A DNA stretch of 37,979 bases. Origin: Chlamydomonas sphaeroides. Lineage: Eukaryota; Chlorophyta; Chlorophyceae; Chlamydomonadales; Chlamydomonadaceae. Within the stretch, counting starts at the first letter, position 1. Every line of letters begins with the position of its first letter. The notes under the pieces are model-generated. The model was not told the DNA's origin. It saw only the letters and a list, made by a program, of their open reading frames with translations, and ran no database searches. The stretch is taken from NCBI GenBank assembly GCA_001662425.1, contig BDDC01000598.1, forward strand, positions 14,597-52,575, read 5' to 3'. This document shows, one piece after another, positions 19,783 to 29,730 of the stretch. Both the position numbers and the translations under genes were made by a program.

Positions 19783-22700
19783 TCAGAGCTTCTTGGGCGC
19801 CAGGCGGTTGGTGTCGTCCGCCAGCTTGCGCAGGTCGTTCGCCTCGCGCCGCAGCCGGTCCCACACGCCACCGTCGCCAATGCGCCAGCGCCAGTTGCCG
19901 GCGGCGGTGCCGGGCGTGTTCATGCGCGCGCTGTTGTCGAGCCGCATCACGTCCTGCGTGCGGCAATACGGTACGGCAAAACGGTACGGCAGATGGTTTT
20001 CGCAGTTTCCGCACCAACCGCACACCCCCGAGCGCCACCTGTTGGCACATTCTGCACCCTTCCGCACTCGTTCATGACGCCCACCACCGGACCCAGCCTC
20101 CCCGGCACCGTCACCACTCGCCTGCATCATGATGACGCACGTGCGCGGCACGGCCGCCATGCAGGCGCGGATGAAGTCCCACGCCACGTCGCTGCCGTCG
20201 GTCCTGAGGTAGGAGGTGAGGTAGGCCTTGTCCGTGGCGTTGGCGGAGCCGCGGAACCAGCCCACCGCCGTCTCATTGTCGTGGGTGCCCGGGTACACGA
20301 AGCAGTTCTCGTAGTGGTTGTGGGGCAGGTGCACGTTGCCGGGGCCGCCGCCCCAGGCAAACTGGATCACCACCATGCCGGGGGCGCCGATGGACTCGCT
20401 GCGGGGCGGGGGGCGGGAGGGGCAGGGGGAGGTTGGGGTTTGCCTTGGCTTGATTTGGGTTGGGTTCGGGGCAGCACCCATGCGCTCTCCGGGAGGTGGC
20501 AAGGGGAGCGATCGTGTCCAGGGCAGGGGCGTTTGGCCTGGCGCTTGGGCCGGGCTGCCCCTCCCCTCTCCCGCTTTTCCCCGCATGTGCCCGACCACAC
20601 ACGTTACACACACACACACGCACACACGGCCCCCCTCCCGTCCCCCACGCCCATCCACCGCAGCTGCACCACGTCCTCGGCCAGGACGGGCACCTTGCTC
20701 ACACACCCACACGCCCATACCCACACGTTGCCCCGTCCCACACACCCTCCGTTTCCCCCACCCACCGCAGCTCCACCACGTCCTTGGTGATGACGCCCAG
20801 GTCCTCGGCCAGGATGGGCACCTTGCCCAGCGCCCGCTTCATGGCGCTGAACAGCTCCTTGCCGGGGCCCTGCCGCCAGCTGCCGTTCATGGCGGTCTCC
20901 TCGGTGGCCGCCACGCTCCAGTAGCCTGCGAGGTTGGTTGCAGCAGCGCGGATGTCAGCGCGCTCGTCAGCCCGGGCTGGGGTGCCGGCTGGACCTGGCC
21001 CGAGCCGCTGCTGCTGTGCCCGAGCGCCCCGCGGCTGCTCGCTCGCTCGCTTGCTCACGCACCGAAGTGCAGGGCAGGCGGCGCACACGCGGCCCTGCAC
21101 GCGCGCGGGCTGCCGGGGTTTGCGGCACGCACACGCCGTGTCACGCACCCGCAAAGCCGCGGAAGTGGTCGATACGGCACTCGTCGTACAGCTCCAGCGT
21201 GCGCGCCATGCGGGCGGTCCACCACTTGTAGCCCTCCTTCTTGTGCGCCGGCCACTTGTACAGCGGGCTGCCCCACAGCTGGCCTGAGGCAGGGGACGAT
21301 GGTGGGTGCGTAGGCCGGTTAGCACGTGCTGGGCAGGCGCAGCGCCTCGTGTCGCAACGGCGCTGCACAGCGGACTGCCCCAGAGCTGGCCTGCAGCAAT
21401 CGCGCCAGCACCCAGTCAGCCGGTGGCACGGTGGCGGGCGCTCAGGACGTGCGTCCGCACACAGTCGGGCCCCCAGGGCCGACCGTCGGCACAAGGCTGG
21501 GCAGCCGCAGCCGCGCCACGGCAAGGGAGGGGGCGAACCACGGTTCGGCCCCAACCCAACGCCAGCAGCAGCTTTCGGGGCTCTCCAGCCGGCCGCGACG
21601 GCAGGGCAAGAGCAGCCTGCTGCAGCCGCGCCCACCCACCCGTGCCGGCGGCCTCCCCAGGGCGCCTGTGGGGCGAGGCCCCCGCCACGGAGCCGCAGCT
21701 CCCCCGGCAAGCGCCGGGCGCCGCCTCGCTGGACCTTGCGCCAGCCAGCCCCCACCCCGAGCGCTGGCCAGGCTAGGCTAGGCTACGCTAGGCCTGGTGC
21801 CGCCATGCAGCAGCAGCCACGGCGCCCAAGCGAGCGGCGGCGCCTGGTCTGGCTGCTGACAGCTGTGTGCTCCCGCAGCGCCGGCCACAGGGTCGTGCGG
21901 CTCAACGCCGTGCTCCTCGGGGTGGCGCCTCCCCATGGCCGCATGGCGGCGCCGTCCCCCCGCCGCTTCCCAGGGCGCCGCCGTCCCGCCGCCGCTTCCC
22001 AGGGCGCCGCCGTCCCCCCGCTGCTTTCCAGCGCAGCAGTGCACGCATGTCACAGCTGCCACCACCCGCCGCAGGCTGGGACGTCCGGCCCTCAGCCCTC
22101 GAGCGCGGCCGCAGGCACGCGCCGCTGCACGCCCCCCCCCAGTTCACCGCTTCTCTCGCCGTCCCTTCCCCTGCGCACCACCACACTGCCGCTTGGCCGC
22201 TTGGCCTCACCTGTAGCTGAGAAGGCGTCTGGCGGCACTCCGCTGACCTGCTCCGGCAGGCCCGCCTCGTTGAGCTCGAACAGGTGCCTGTTGGCCCACA
22301 CGTCGGCCGAGTGGCCGCCGACGTAGATGGGCATGTCGCCGATCATCTTGATGCCGCGGCCGTTGGCGTACGCCTGGCAGGGGAGGGGATGGGGAGAGGG
22401 GGGGTGGGAGGGCCAGGGTTCGTGTGGGGTTGGCGGCAGCCGCCGGTAAGGGCGAACATGGCCCCTGCTGGGATGGTGCTGTCCGGGAGTGAGGGCGGTA
22501 GCAGGGCGGCGCCAATGCAAGGTGGCGCGCTGACGGCGGCGGCGGCGGCGCCGCCGCGAGCTGACGGTGGCGGCGGTACAGCTGTCCGGCCGTACAGCAG
22601 CTGGCCGTTAGCGCTGTTGCTGTACCTTGATGGCGGTCCACTGCTTGTCGAAGAAGTACTGGATGGCGATGAACTCGTCGATCGCGTCCTTGTGCGTCTC

Positions 22701-23468
22701 GCGGAATTCCTTGATGGTCTCCGGCGCGCGCAGCCGCATCGGCTCCGGCCACTCCCACCAGGCCTTGTCGCACAGCTCAGGCAGGTTGCGCGCGACGTCG
22801 AAGAGCGCCGAGTCCTCGATCCAAGTCTTGGACTTGCGGAACTGCACGTACTCCTCGCGCAACCGAGAAAAGCGGTCCTCCTTGAGCAACCGCTGCGCGG
22901 CGCGCTGCAGCAGCGGCGTCTTAGCGGCCATAACGGCTGGGAAATTCACGTCGCCAACGGGCACGCGTGGGGGCGTCTCGTGAAAGTCGAGCAGGCCGTC
23001 CTTGAGGAGCTCGTCGATGGAGATGACCATCGGGTTGCCGCAGTTGGCGTCCGTGCCCGAGTAGGGCGAGTAGTACATCGGGTCCGGCGGCACGAGCGGC
23101 AGCATCTGCCAGCACTGCATGCCGGCGTCGGAGAGCCAGTCAACGAAGCGCTTGGCCTCATCGCCTAGCTCCCCGATGCCGTAGGGCCCCGGCAGGGAGG
23201 TGGGGTGGAGCAGGATGCCCGCCCGCCGACCCTTGTCAAAGCTTGGCAGACTCTGGTCATAGTCCTTGCCGAGCGCTTCGCCGGGCGCGGGCCCGGCGGG
23301 CTTCGACGACCCGAAGAAGGCCCGAATGGGTGCTGACACGCGGGCCCGCGAAGGGGCGTGCCGGGGGTTCGGCGCTGCAGCGCGATGTGCTGCAGTAAAC
23401 GGGACGAGTCGTTCGCAAGTCGATGCCGTGCGGGAGCGCACGCCGCGCGCGCTGTGGGCACCGAGCAT
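19783..23468 (-). CDS. DPE1: Chloroplast 4-alpha-glucanotransferase (disproportionating enzyme DPE1)
   Basis: Transfers glucan segments between maltooligosaccharides in the plastid during starch breakdown and glucan recycling (GH77). Six exons (complement): 22626-23468, 22211-22373, 21149-21283, 20766-20925, 20122-20398 and 19783-19953, giving 582 aa, the usual family length. The first ~50 residues are Arg/Ala/Ser-rich with no acidic run and end VSAPIRA before FFG, like an algal chloroplast transit peptide. GH77 residues are present: nucleophile Asp374 in CRIDHFRGF, acid/base Glu421 in ILAEDLGVIT, and Asp474 in GTHDNETAVGW. Substrate-loop sequences GILLHPTSLPGPYGIGELG and YYSPYSGTDANCGNP are intact, and the C-terminus has NSARMNTPG. 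Intron 5 starts GCGAGT, a GC-AG intron. Two out-of-frame ATGs (23563 and 23567) precede the chosen start; 23468 is chosen because it gives the transit peptide. Intron 4 holds a copy of the exon 4 end. Confidence 0.95.
20605..20628. repeat. (AC)n microsatellite in DPE1 intron 4
   Basis: Short alternating AC run with one G interruption, between the exon 5 acceptor and the duplicated exon 4 segment. Confidence 0.75.
20659..20697 (-). repeat. In-frame copy of the DPE1 exon 4 end inside intron 4
   Basis: On the transcript strand this reads KVPVLAEDVVQLR and is followed by a GTGGAT donor-like site. It mirrors the true exon 4 end, KVPILAEDLGVITKDVVELR with donor GTGGGT at 20765, but lacks six codons. 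It is 39 nt and phase-compatible with exons 4 and 5. Use as an exon is doubtful because it would repeat part of the active-site barrel and its upstream AG has a poor pyrimidine tract. Confidence 0.75.
21942..22035. repeat. Tandem ~29-bp GC-rich repeat in DPE1 intron 2
   Basis: Almost three imperfect copies of a unit containing CTTCCCAGGGCGCCGCCGTC. A short TAGGC-type array (about 21767-21797) lies just before it in the same intron. Confidence 0.75.
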
Positions 23469-24341
23469 GGATGCTGCTCGTTGTGTCGAGCTTTCCCGCT
23501 GGCCCCCACTAAATCACAGAAATTGTACAGATCAAGCGCTGTGTCGGTATGAAACAGTGCCATGCATTTCTCGACTAACCCAGAATGGCCGGTTGCTGCA
23601 CGATGGCCGACACATTAGCGCCCCTGGCTACGCGCGCCTGCTTTTCCAGTTCTGCAAGCTCAGCTTTCGTCATGTACTTGCGCAGGTTAAGCAGGTGCAC
23701 ATGTGCTTGCGTCGTCGCCTTTTACCCCACCTTCCCCAACCTCCGCCTCGCAGCATCTGATATGAATGGTGCTTGACGAGATTGCTCGTGCACAGTATGC
23801 GAGACCCGCACGGTGGCGCCGGTCCATGGGTCGCCCGGCAGCTCGCTGAACAGTGTGGTGCACTGCCGGTCCCACGCAGGCCCACACCTCCTCACAACAC
23901 AAGACCGCGAAGGTGTTCATCACGCCGCGACATTGCATTCTGCTTGCACGACGTTAGCTGTGTGTGTCCCCGCACGATCCGACGATCCCGCACGTAGCGT
24001 CCAGAGCCCTATCGTCCGACATCGGCAATATGGCCTCGGGGGAAAGCACGGGCAAGCAACGCCGTCTGCAGCAGTCTCCGGCACCAGCTCCATGCCGTCT
24101 GCGGCACCCACTTTGTTCGTTCAGCGGCATCCCGGCAGCGCGACAGTCACGCCCTCACTTACCCAGCCGCACGCACGGCCACGCGAGCTTGGCAGTGCTG
24201 TTGATCACGAGGCCGCAGCATCCAGCACAAATTCACGCGCCCGACGCTTCCTGCCACCAACTCAGCCCTGCCTCCAAAACCGCGTCCTCCTCCTCGTCCT
24301 TCCTCCTCCCATAGCACCCCGTCGTGCTTCCCGCCGCCTCC
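23469..24341. promoter_or_regulatory. Region upstream of DPE1, downstream of tectonic
   Basis: This 873-bp stretch must hold the DPE1 promoter and 5' UTR and the tectonic 3' UTR. It is less GC-rich than its surroundings. It also contains the coding-like minus-strand stretch at 23575-23676, only 106 bp before the DPE1 ATG, so DPE1 transcription must either start very close to its ATG or read through that stretch. Confidence 0.5.
23575..23676 (-). CDS. Possible terminal exon of an unrecognised small gene
   Basis: The minus strand reads YMTKAELAELEKQARVARGA, then NVSAIVQQPAILG and a TAG stop. The composition (Lys/Glu/Ala helix, few Arg/Pro runs) is far more protein-like than the shadow frames nearby. 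A candidate upstream exon ends at 23731 (AAG, then GTGGGG donor) and reads back through SDAARRRLGK and ATVRVSHTVHEQSRQAPFI, with a 54-nt intron and phase kept. No start ATG in that frame was found before a stop near 23913, so a further 5' exon would be needed. Alternatives are an unspliced peptide starting at the ATG at 23673, a leader within the DPE1 5' UTR, or chance. I do not recognise the protein. Confidence 0.3.
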   Translation of the reverse strand, partial: YMTKAELAELEKQARVARGANVSAIVQQPAILG

Positions 24342-27300
24342 CTACCACGGCCGCTGCAGCGCCAGCAGCGCCAGGGCGGCGGCGGCGCACAGCGCCGCCA
24401 GCAAGCCGCCGCCAGCGCGAGCCGAGCGGCTGCCAGCGCCTGTGCCCTCCACCTGCGCGGACGGGTAACGGGGCTCGCTCAGCGCCGGCCTCGATCCCAT
24501 GGTCCTCCGGCTCGCAGCGTCACCCTCAAGGCTCCGGTTTGTGCGCTACAGTCAGAGCCCAGGTGCGAAACCCATGCAAGCCGGCGTGCGCAGCGGCATG
24601 CAGTGTCCGGAGGTTGGGCGAGAGGGGAGTTGCGCGGGCGCGGCCAAAACACCCCCCCCTTCACGTTGCATTTGCAGGTTGCGCACCGCACCGCGCACAC
24701 ACGCACCTGCACGAAGGGGTAGAAGATCTCGGGCGGCAGCGGCACCACTAGCGGCGGCGCGGGCTTCTTGACCTCGGCCGCCTGCTGCGGAATGCGGACG
24801 TGGGAGACGGCGAAGTCCAGGTAGAAACGCGCGGTGGCGGGGTTGGCCAGCGTCTCGGGAAAGTCCCACACGCCGGTGCGGAAGCACAGGTTGGCGAACA
24901 GCACCTGCAGGCGGGCCGGGGCCGGGTCCAGGGCGGGGTCTGGGGTGAGGCTAGGTCGAGACAACGTGGGCGTCAATAAGATCTGCCGCGGCGTCCCGAC
25001 GTGTTTGCTGGGGCGGGCTGAATGAGCGAGGGAGCCAGGGTACCCTCCAATGACCTCCACGTTGGTTCCACAGTACCAGGGAGCCAGGGGGCGGGAGCGG
25101 CGGGCAGGGACAGCGCAGCGTGCCGGCTCAGACCGAGCGCCGGCGCCGCACCTTTTGCTGCAGGTTGTTGGAGGCAAAGGCCACTCCCGTGACCACCTGC
25201 AGGTCGAAGCCGGTGATGACGCCGGAGCAGGCGCGGTCGGCCTCCGAGTAGATGGTGGGGTTGAAGGGGTAGCCCGACACCTGGACCTGCGGGGGCAGGG
25301 GGCAGGCATGCAACTCATCAGTGTGGTGCATGCGTGATACCGGCACTCAGAAGCGTCAAAGGGCCATGCAGCCATGCGCCGCTCCGCCGCCTGCGCTGAA
25401 GGACGCGGATGGTGGTGGCCAAAGGGGCGTCGGTCGGGTTGCTCCGCCGCACCGGCGCGCCTGCTGCGATGGGGCGCGCCGCCACCCACGTCCTTCTCTG
25501 CCGCCCAGTGGCCCCAGCCGCCGCCGCTGCCGCGCGGCCCCTTCCTTCGCCTGCCCTGCCCCGGCCTGCCTTGAGCCACTGGTTGATGTTGTTGAGGTCC
25601 GCGTCGCCCCACTCGCCGACGTACAGCTGGCCGTCCAGGACGGCCTGGTACAGCGAGCCCATCACAAGGGCCACGTACTTGTCGGGCGAGTCCTGCTCCA
25701 CTCTGCGGGGTCCAGGGAGGAGGGCGCAGCGGGGGCGAGGGCAGGGGCCACGGGGCGAATGAGCACGTGTACGGGCGTGTGTAGCAACACAACGTAGCAA
25801 TGCCATGATGCCGCGCGATGGTAAGCTCTGGTTGCTGGGCCAGCCGGCAAGGCGATGGCCGCACCGGTGTCGTCAAGCGCCCGGCCCCCACGCTCTCGTC
25901 CTCCACACACGCCGGGCTGCTGTCACCCCACGGTGGCGACGCTGCAGCAGCCTCGCACCGCCCCCCAGCCTCTCCTCCCGCGCCCGCTCCCCGCCTCGCT
26001 GCCCGCCCCCGCCTCGCAACGGCGCGCGCTCACGTGCAAAAGTCCCGCAGCTGCGTGGGGCTGAGCGTGACGCTGCAGGAGCTGCTCATGTTGGTGCCGT
26101 AGCGCGCGGTGCCCAGCGCCGTGGGCTCGCAGGCGCCGGCCGCGCCGGGCACCGGCACCGGCATGCCTCCCACGAGGCGCCGGATGGCCTGCTTCTGCAC
26201 GCCGCCGTCCTCCAGCGTCGCGAGCGTACCCGCCTGCAGAGGACGGTGTGAGTGTCAGGTTCGCACACGGCTGGGCAGGAGCAGGGCCACCGCCAGGGCG
26301 GCGTGCGCAGGTGAGGGCCGCGGCTGCGGCATTACGCAACCGGCTTCCTCCTTGCACCACGACCGGCTCCGCCGCTGCCAGCGGTCCGTCGTGCGCTGTC
26401 CGCATACCGCATACCACATGAAGCACTACCAGTACTATGATAGCCGCCGTCGTGTCTCATACCCTCATATGTCTACCCTACCAGCAGCGGGAAGCCGGTG
26501 ATGTAGCCCGGGTTGCCGCTGGCCACCACCTCGATGGGCTGCGGGCTCGCGGTCTCCAGCCAAGCCACCCGGATGCCCTGCGGCAGCGGCGACTGCGCCA
26601 GCCGCCAGTCCGTCAGCACGAAGGACAGCTCCACCTGGGCCGGAGTTGGGGTGTGGCAGCGGGCTTGGCACTGGGCCCAGTGTCCCAGGTCGCTCCGCTA
26701 CAGACGCTGAAGGAACTGGAGCAACATCAGCGCCAGCCCATACACAGGCCGCCGGCCAGGCGCCGCCAGCCGGACCCGCCCCCGCTCCGCTGCGAAAGTA
26801 ACGTATTAACACAGCCGGCTCGACAGGCCGCCCGCCAGCGCCGAGCGCGCCCGGGACGCCTTGCCGCCGCACCTTGGTCTCCCCGCGGCTCGCACCGGCA
26901 TTGACAACGCATCAGGTGACCTTGCATCATCTCGACGAGGATCCCCTGAGGGCACCTCGCCTGCTGCTCACCCTGTCGATGTACCCGGGCGTGTCCTCGG
27001 CCGCGGGGTCTGTCAGGGTGTAGAAGACGGTGAGGTTCATGTAGCGCACCACGTTGCGGCACAGCCCCGTGGCGCTGACGAAGGAGGAGGCGGGCAGCGC
27101 ATCCAGCAGCGTCAGGTTGCCGCTGGCGGCGTCCAGGTACTGCGAGGGGTGGGTTGCCGCACGGGGCAGCACACGGTTTGGTCGCTGTGCACGACGCAAG
27201 GCATGATGCAAGACATGTGTGCTGCAAGGGACGAGCGAGCGTAAGGATGCTGCTGCAGGGGGCCAGGTGCAGCGACGGGCGGGAACTCCTGGGGCAGCGG

Positions 27301-29344
27301 ACGTGGCACACGCCCCCGGTAAGGCGAGGCAGGGCCGCAGGGCGCACGACCGCTGGCGTCCGCTGGCTGTTCAAGGCCCGCCGCGCGGCATGTCCCTGGC
27401 AGTCTGACGCCGCCGACATTCAGCCCCCAGTAGATGCGCAGGCTCGCCGCTGTTCCCGTCAAACCGCGGCCCCCTGCTTCCTTGCCTGCGCCTGCACCAC
27501 CGCGAAGGCCTCGGGCGCCACCGCCGCGCCCCGGCCCGTGAGCACGCGCATGGTGCTGTAGTACTGCGGCGTCAGCAGGCCGGAGCCGGAGCAGGCCGAG
27601 GCCAGGTCCAGGGAGCGCAGGTTGCGCTGGCAGGTGGTGTAGAAGTCCTGACGGGGCGTGGGGTGGGGGGGTGGGGGGAAACAAGGACAGGACAGCTGTA
27701 GGATTGGGCGGAAGAGACGCAGTCGCGGGGCGGTCTACCAGGGTCTGGCGTTGCACCAGCTGCTGGACCGCCCGCCCTGGCAGCGGCACCAACCCTCGTT
27801 CGCCGCCTCCCCACACCTATCCCGCATCGCCCTGCCACACTCATAGCCCAGATGCTTGCCGGCGGCCTGTCATCCATCCGCACAGCCGGCCTGGCCAACG
27901 CACAGCCGGCCTGGCCCGCAGCCACCCACCCTGTCACCCGTGGGCACGTTGCACAGGAAGCCCACGATCCGCTCCTGGCTGCGCTTGCCACGAACCCTGA
28001 GCCCAACCCCGCCCCTGTCTCCCGCCCCTGTTTCCCAGACCCCGCCCACCCACCCGTGAGCCCGCGGGCACACTGAGTAGGAAGCCCACGATGCCCGAGT
28101 CGCTGCACTCAGCACTGAAGGCCGGGTACGGCACCGCCAGCGGCACGGTGGTCGTGCTGACGCCCTGCTGCACGTAGACGTAGGAGCGGAAGCGGTAGTC
28201 GGTGGCGGTGGCGGGCGGCGAGACCACGGCGGGGCACTGCGCCAGGTTCTTGTTGTCGCCCGTGTCACCGGCGGGAGGGTCTGCGGGGTCGGGAGCAGGT
28301 CGCCCGCGTCACGCGTGCGTCCCGGACCGGTATGGGCCACCACGTGACATAGCATCCCTGTGCTGCGTACTGCAGGACACAGGGCCCTAATGCTGTGGTC
28401 CCCGTACCCCGCGTGCCAGAACTGTGGCACTGGGCTCCTGACGAGACGCGGCGCGCCCAGCCGAGCGGCAGTGGCGTTGCGACTGGCACCTGCGGCGCCG
28501 GCTCGGCTGCGGGCGCACCTGGGTAGCGCTCCCCCAGGTTGGGGTTGCTGTCGCCCACGATGCAGAGCAGCTCGCTGAAGAACTTGACCTCCGCCTGGCG
28601 CTTTACGATGGAGTAGAAGTCGCTGCTCGACGGCAGGTTGACCTGCGGCCGCCAGGGGGTGCCGGGCGGCGCAGGGAGAGTGGTGGGATGTGGGCCAAGG
28701 GAAGGGCCGGGGTTTCGGCGCGAGCTGGGCTGAGAAGCTGGGAGGCGGTGCTGGAGTGGTTGCGCAGCGGCGCGAGCAGCTCCAGGGCTGCGGGGTTACT
28801 TGGTAGGGCCTGCAGTGCGAGAGCGCGCACAAATTGAAACGGCTCGCGGGGACTTCTGCGGTGCATGCGCAAGGTGGGGCGTGCTCCAGGCGGGATGTGG
28901 TGTTTGGTTGCGGCGTGCTCCAGCCGTCCGGTCAGAAAGAGCGGGCTTGCGGAGGCAGCGCACCCGGAACACGTAGTCCTTGGGGACGCAGTACGTCAGC
29001 GTCTGCTGCTCGTTGCCGGCGGGGAGGCATATCCCCTCGTCCGTAAACAGCGTATTGAGGCCCGCTGGGCACGTGGAGTCGCAGCAGCAGCCGAGGTCAC
29101 ATGCATCGCCACGCAGGTCGCAGTTGCAGTTGCTGGTCAGGTCCCGGGTCGTCGGTGGGACCTCCAGCACCTCACTCCAGTCCAGCGGGAAGGTCTGTAA
29201 GCCTTGCCCAGCGGCGCCATGCCACAGCGCAGCAGCCAGAAAGACGGCAGCTAGCCGTGATAGCCGCCCGGGGCTGAGTACCGGGCTTGCTCGCGAGGGC
29301 CGCATGTCACCCGCGTGGCGTTCAGGGCACTTCGTCCGCAGCAT
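24342..29344 (-). CDS. TCTN: Tectonic-family ciliary transition-zone protein
   Basis: Tectonics are secreted or membrane proteins of the MKS module at the ciliary transition zone, where they help gate entry of membrane proteins. Eleven exons (complement): 28964-29344, 28519-28642, 28054-28280, 27486-27647, 26972-27139, 26482-26634, 26034-26233, 25570-25702, 25152-25286, 24707-24904 and 24342-24452; 663 aa. The N-terminus holds a signal peptide (hydrophobic LAAVFLAAALW near 31-41), then the family's Cys-rich block NCNCDLRGDACDLGCCCDST at 72-91. Further on are CIVGDSNPNLGERYP, DFYTTCQRNLRSLDLASAC and GYITGFPLL, typical of the tectonic domain. The last exon encodes a hydrophobic helix (LLAALCAAAALALLAL), a C-terminal anchor with almost no tail. 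ATG 29344 is the first; Met14 (29305) would give a cleaner signal peptide. Intron 8 (GCAGGC) and probably intron 4 (GCAAGG) have GC donors. Intron 3 contains a possible cassette exon. Which tectonic paralogue this is cannot be told. Confidence 0.88.
27930..27974 (-). repeat. Copy of tectonic exon 3 end in intron 3; possible 15-codon cassette exon
   Basis: The transcript strand reads ERIVGFLCNVPTGDR between a CAGCCAG acceptor and a GTGGGT donor. The true exon 3 end is SGIVGFLLSVPAGSR, also followed by GTGGGT. The copy is exactly 45 nt in phase 0, with a 79-nt intron before it and 282 nt after, so inclusion would leave the frame intact. Confidence 0.7.
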
Positions 29345-29730
29345 CCTCCTCGAGACAACGTTCAGTGCTGCTACAAGCTGTGTATGCGTTCAAGAGCAGC
29401 CCGCATAGTGCGTCCGTGCTTCCGCGAGTGCAGCTGCGCGAATTCGTCGCCGGGTGCCGCCGTCCACGGCAAAGCTCGATGCGCTGTTATGGTGCACAAA
29501 TGAAGCACAGCTGTAAGAAGCAGGGCCGCTGAGGGGTCGTGAGGGCTCAGCTGGCGCAGAGTGTTTGAACGTGGTGCCGCGGATTAGGGCTATTTCTCAA
29601 TATGTTTGCTTTTACAACGTGGCGTAGCAGAGTGTATGGGAACACAAGTGATTGATTGGCGGGATGGCAAGCTCTGAACAAGCAAGCTGAACTAGACGAC
29701 TCCTCGTTCACCCTACAGCAGCGTGCCAGT
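29345..29730. promoter_or_regulatory. Divergent region between tectonic and ADC synthase
   Basis: This 386-bp head-to-head region holds both promoters and 5' UTRs. It is relatively AT-rich at 29560-29700. On the ADC synthase side a short uORF (29664-29690, MASSEQAS) precedes the start, and a CTACAG at 29713-29718 could be a splice acceptor. I did not find a clear RFX X-box for the ciliary gene. Confidence 0.55.

Noticed and set aside
21241..22326. Long plus-strand frame of 361 codons within DPE1 introns
   Set aside because: Low-complexity Pro/Ala/Arg composition, crosses DPE1 exons 2 and 3 antisense, no motifs.
24479..25906. Long unspliced minus-strand frame of 475 codons in tectonic
   Set aside because: It reads through introns; the spliced model uses only parts of it in register with the tectonic family.
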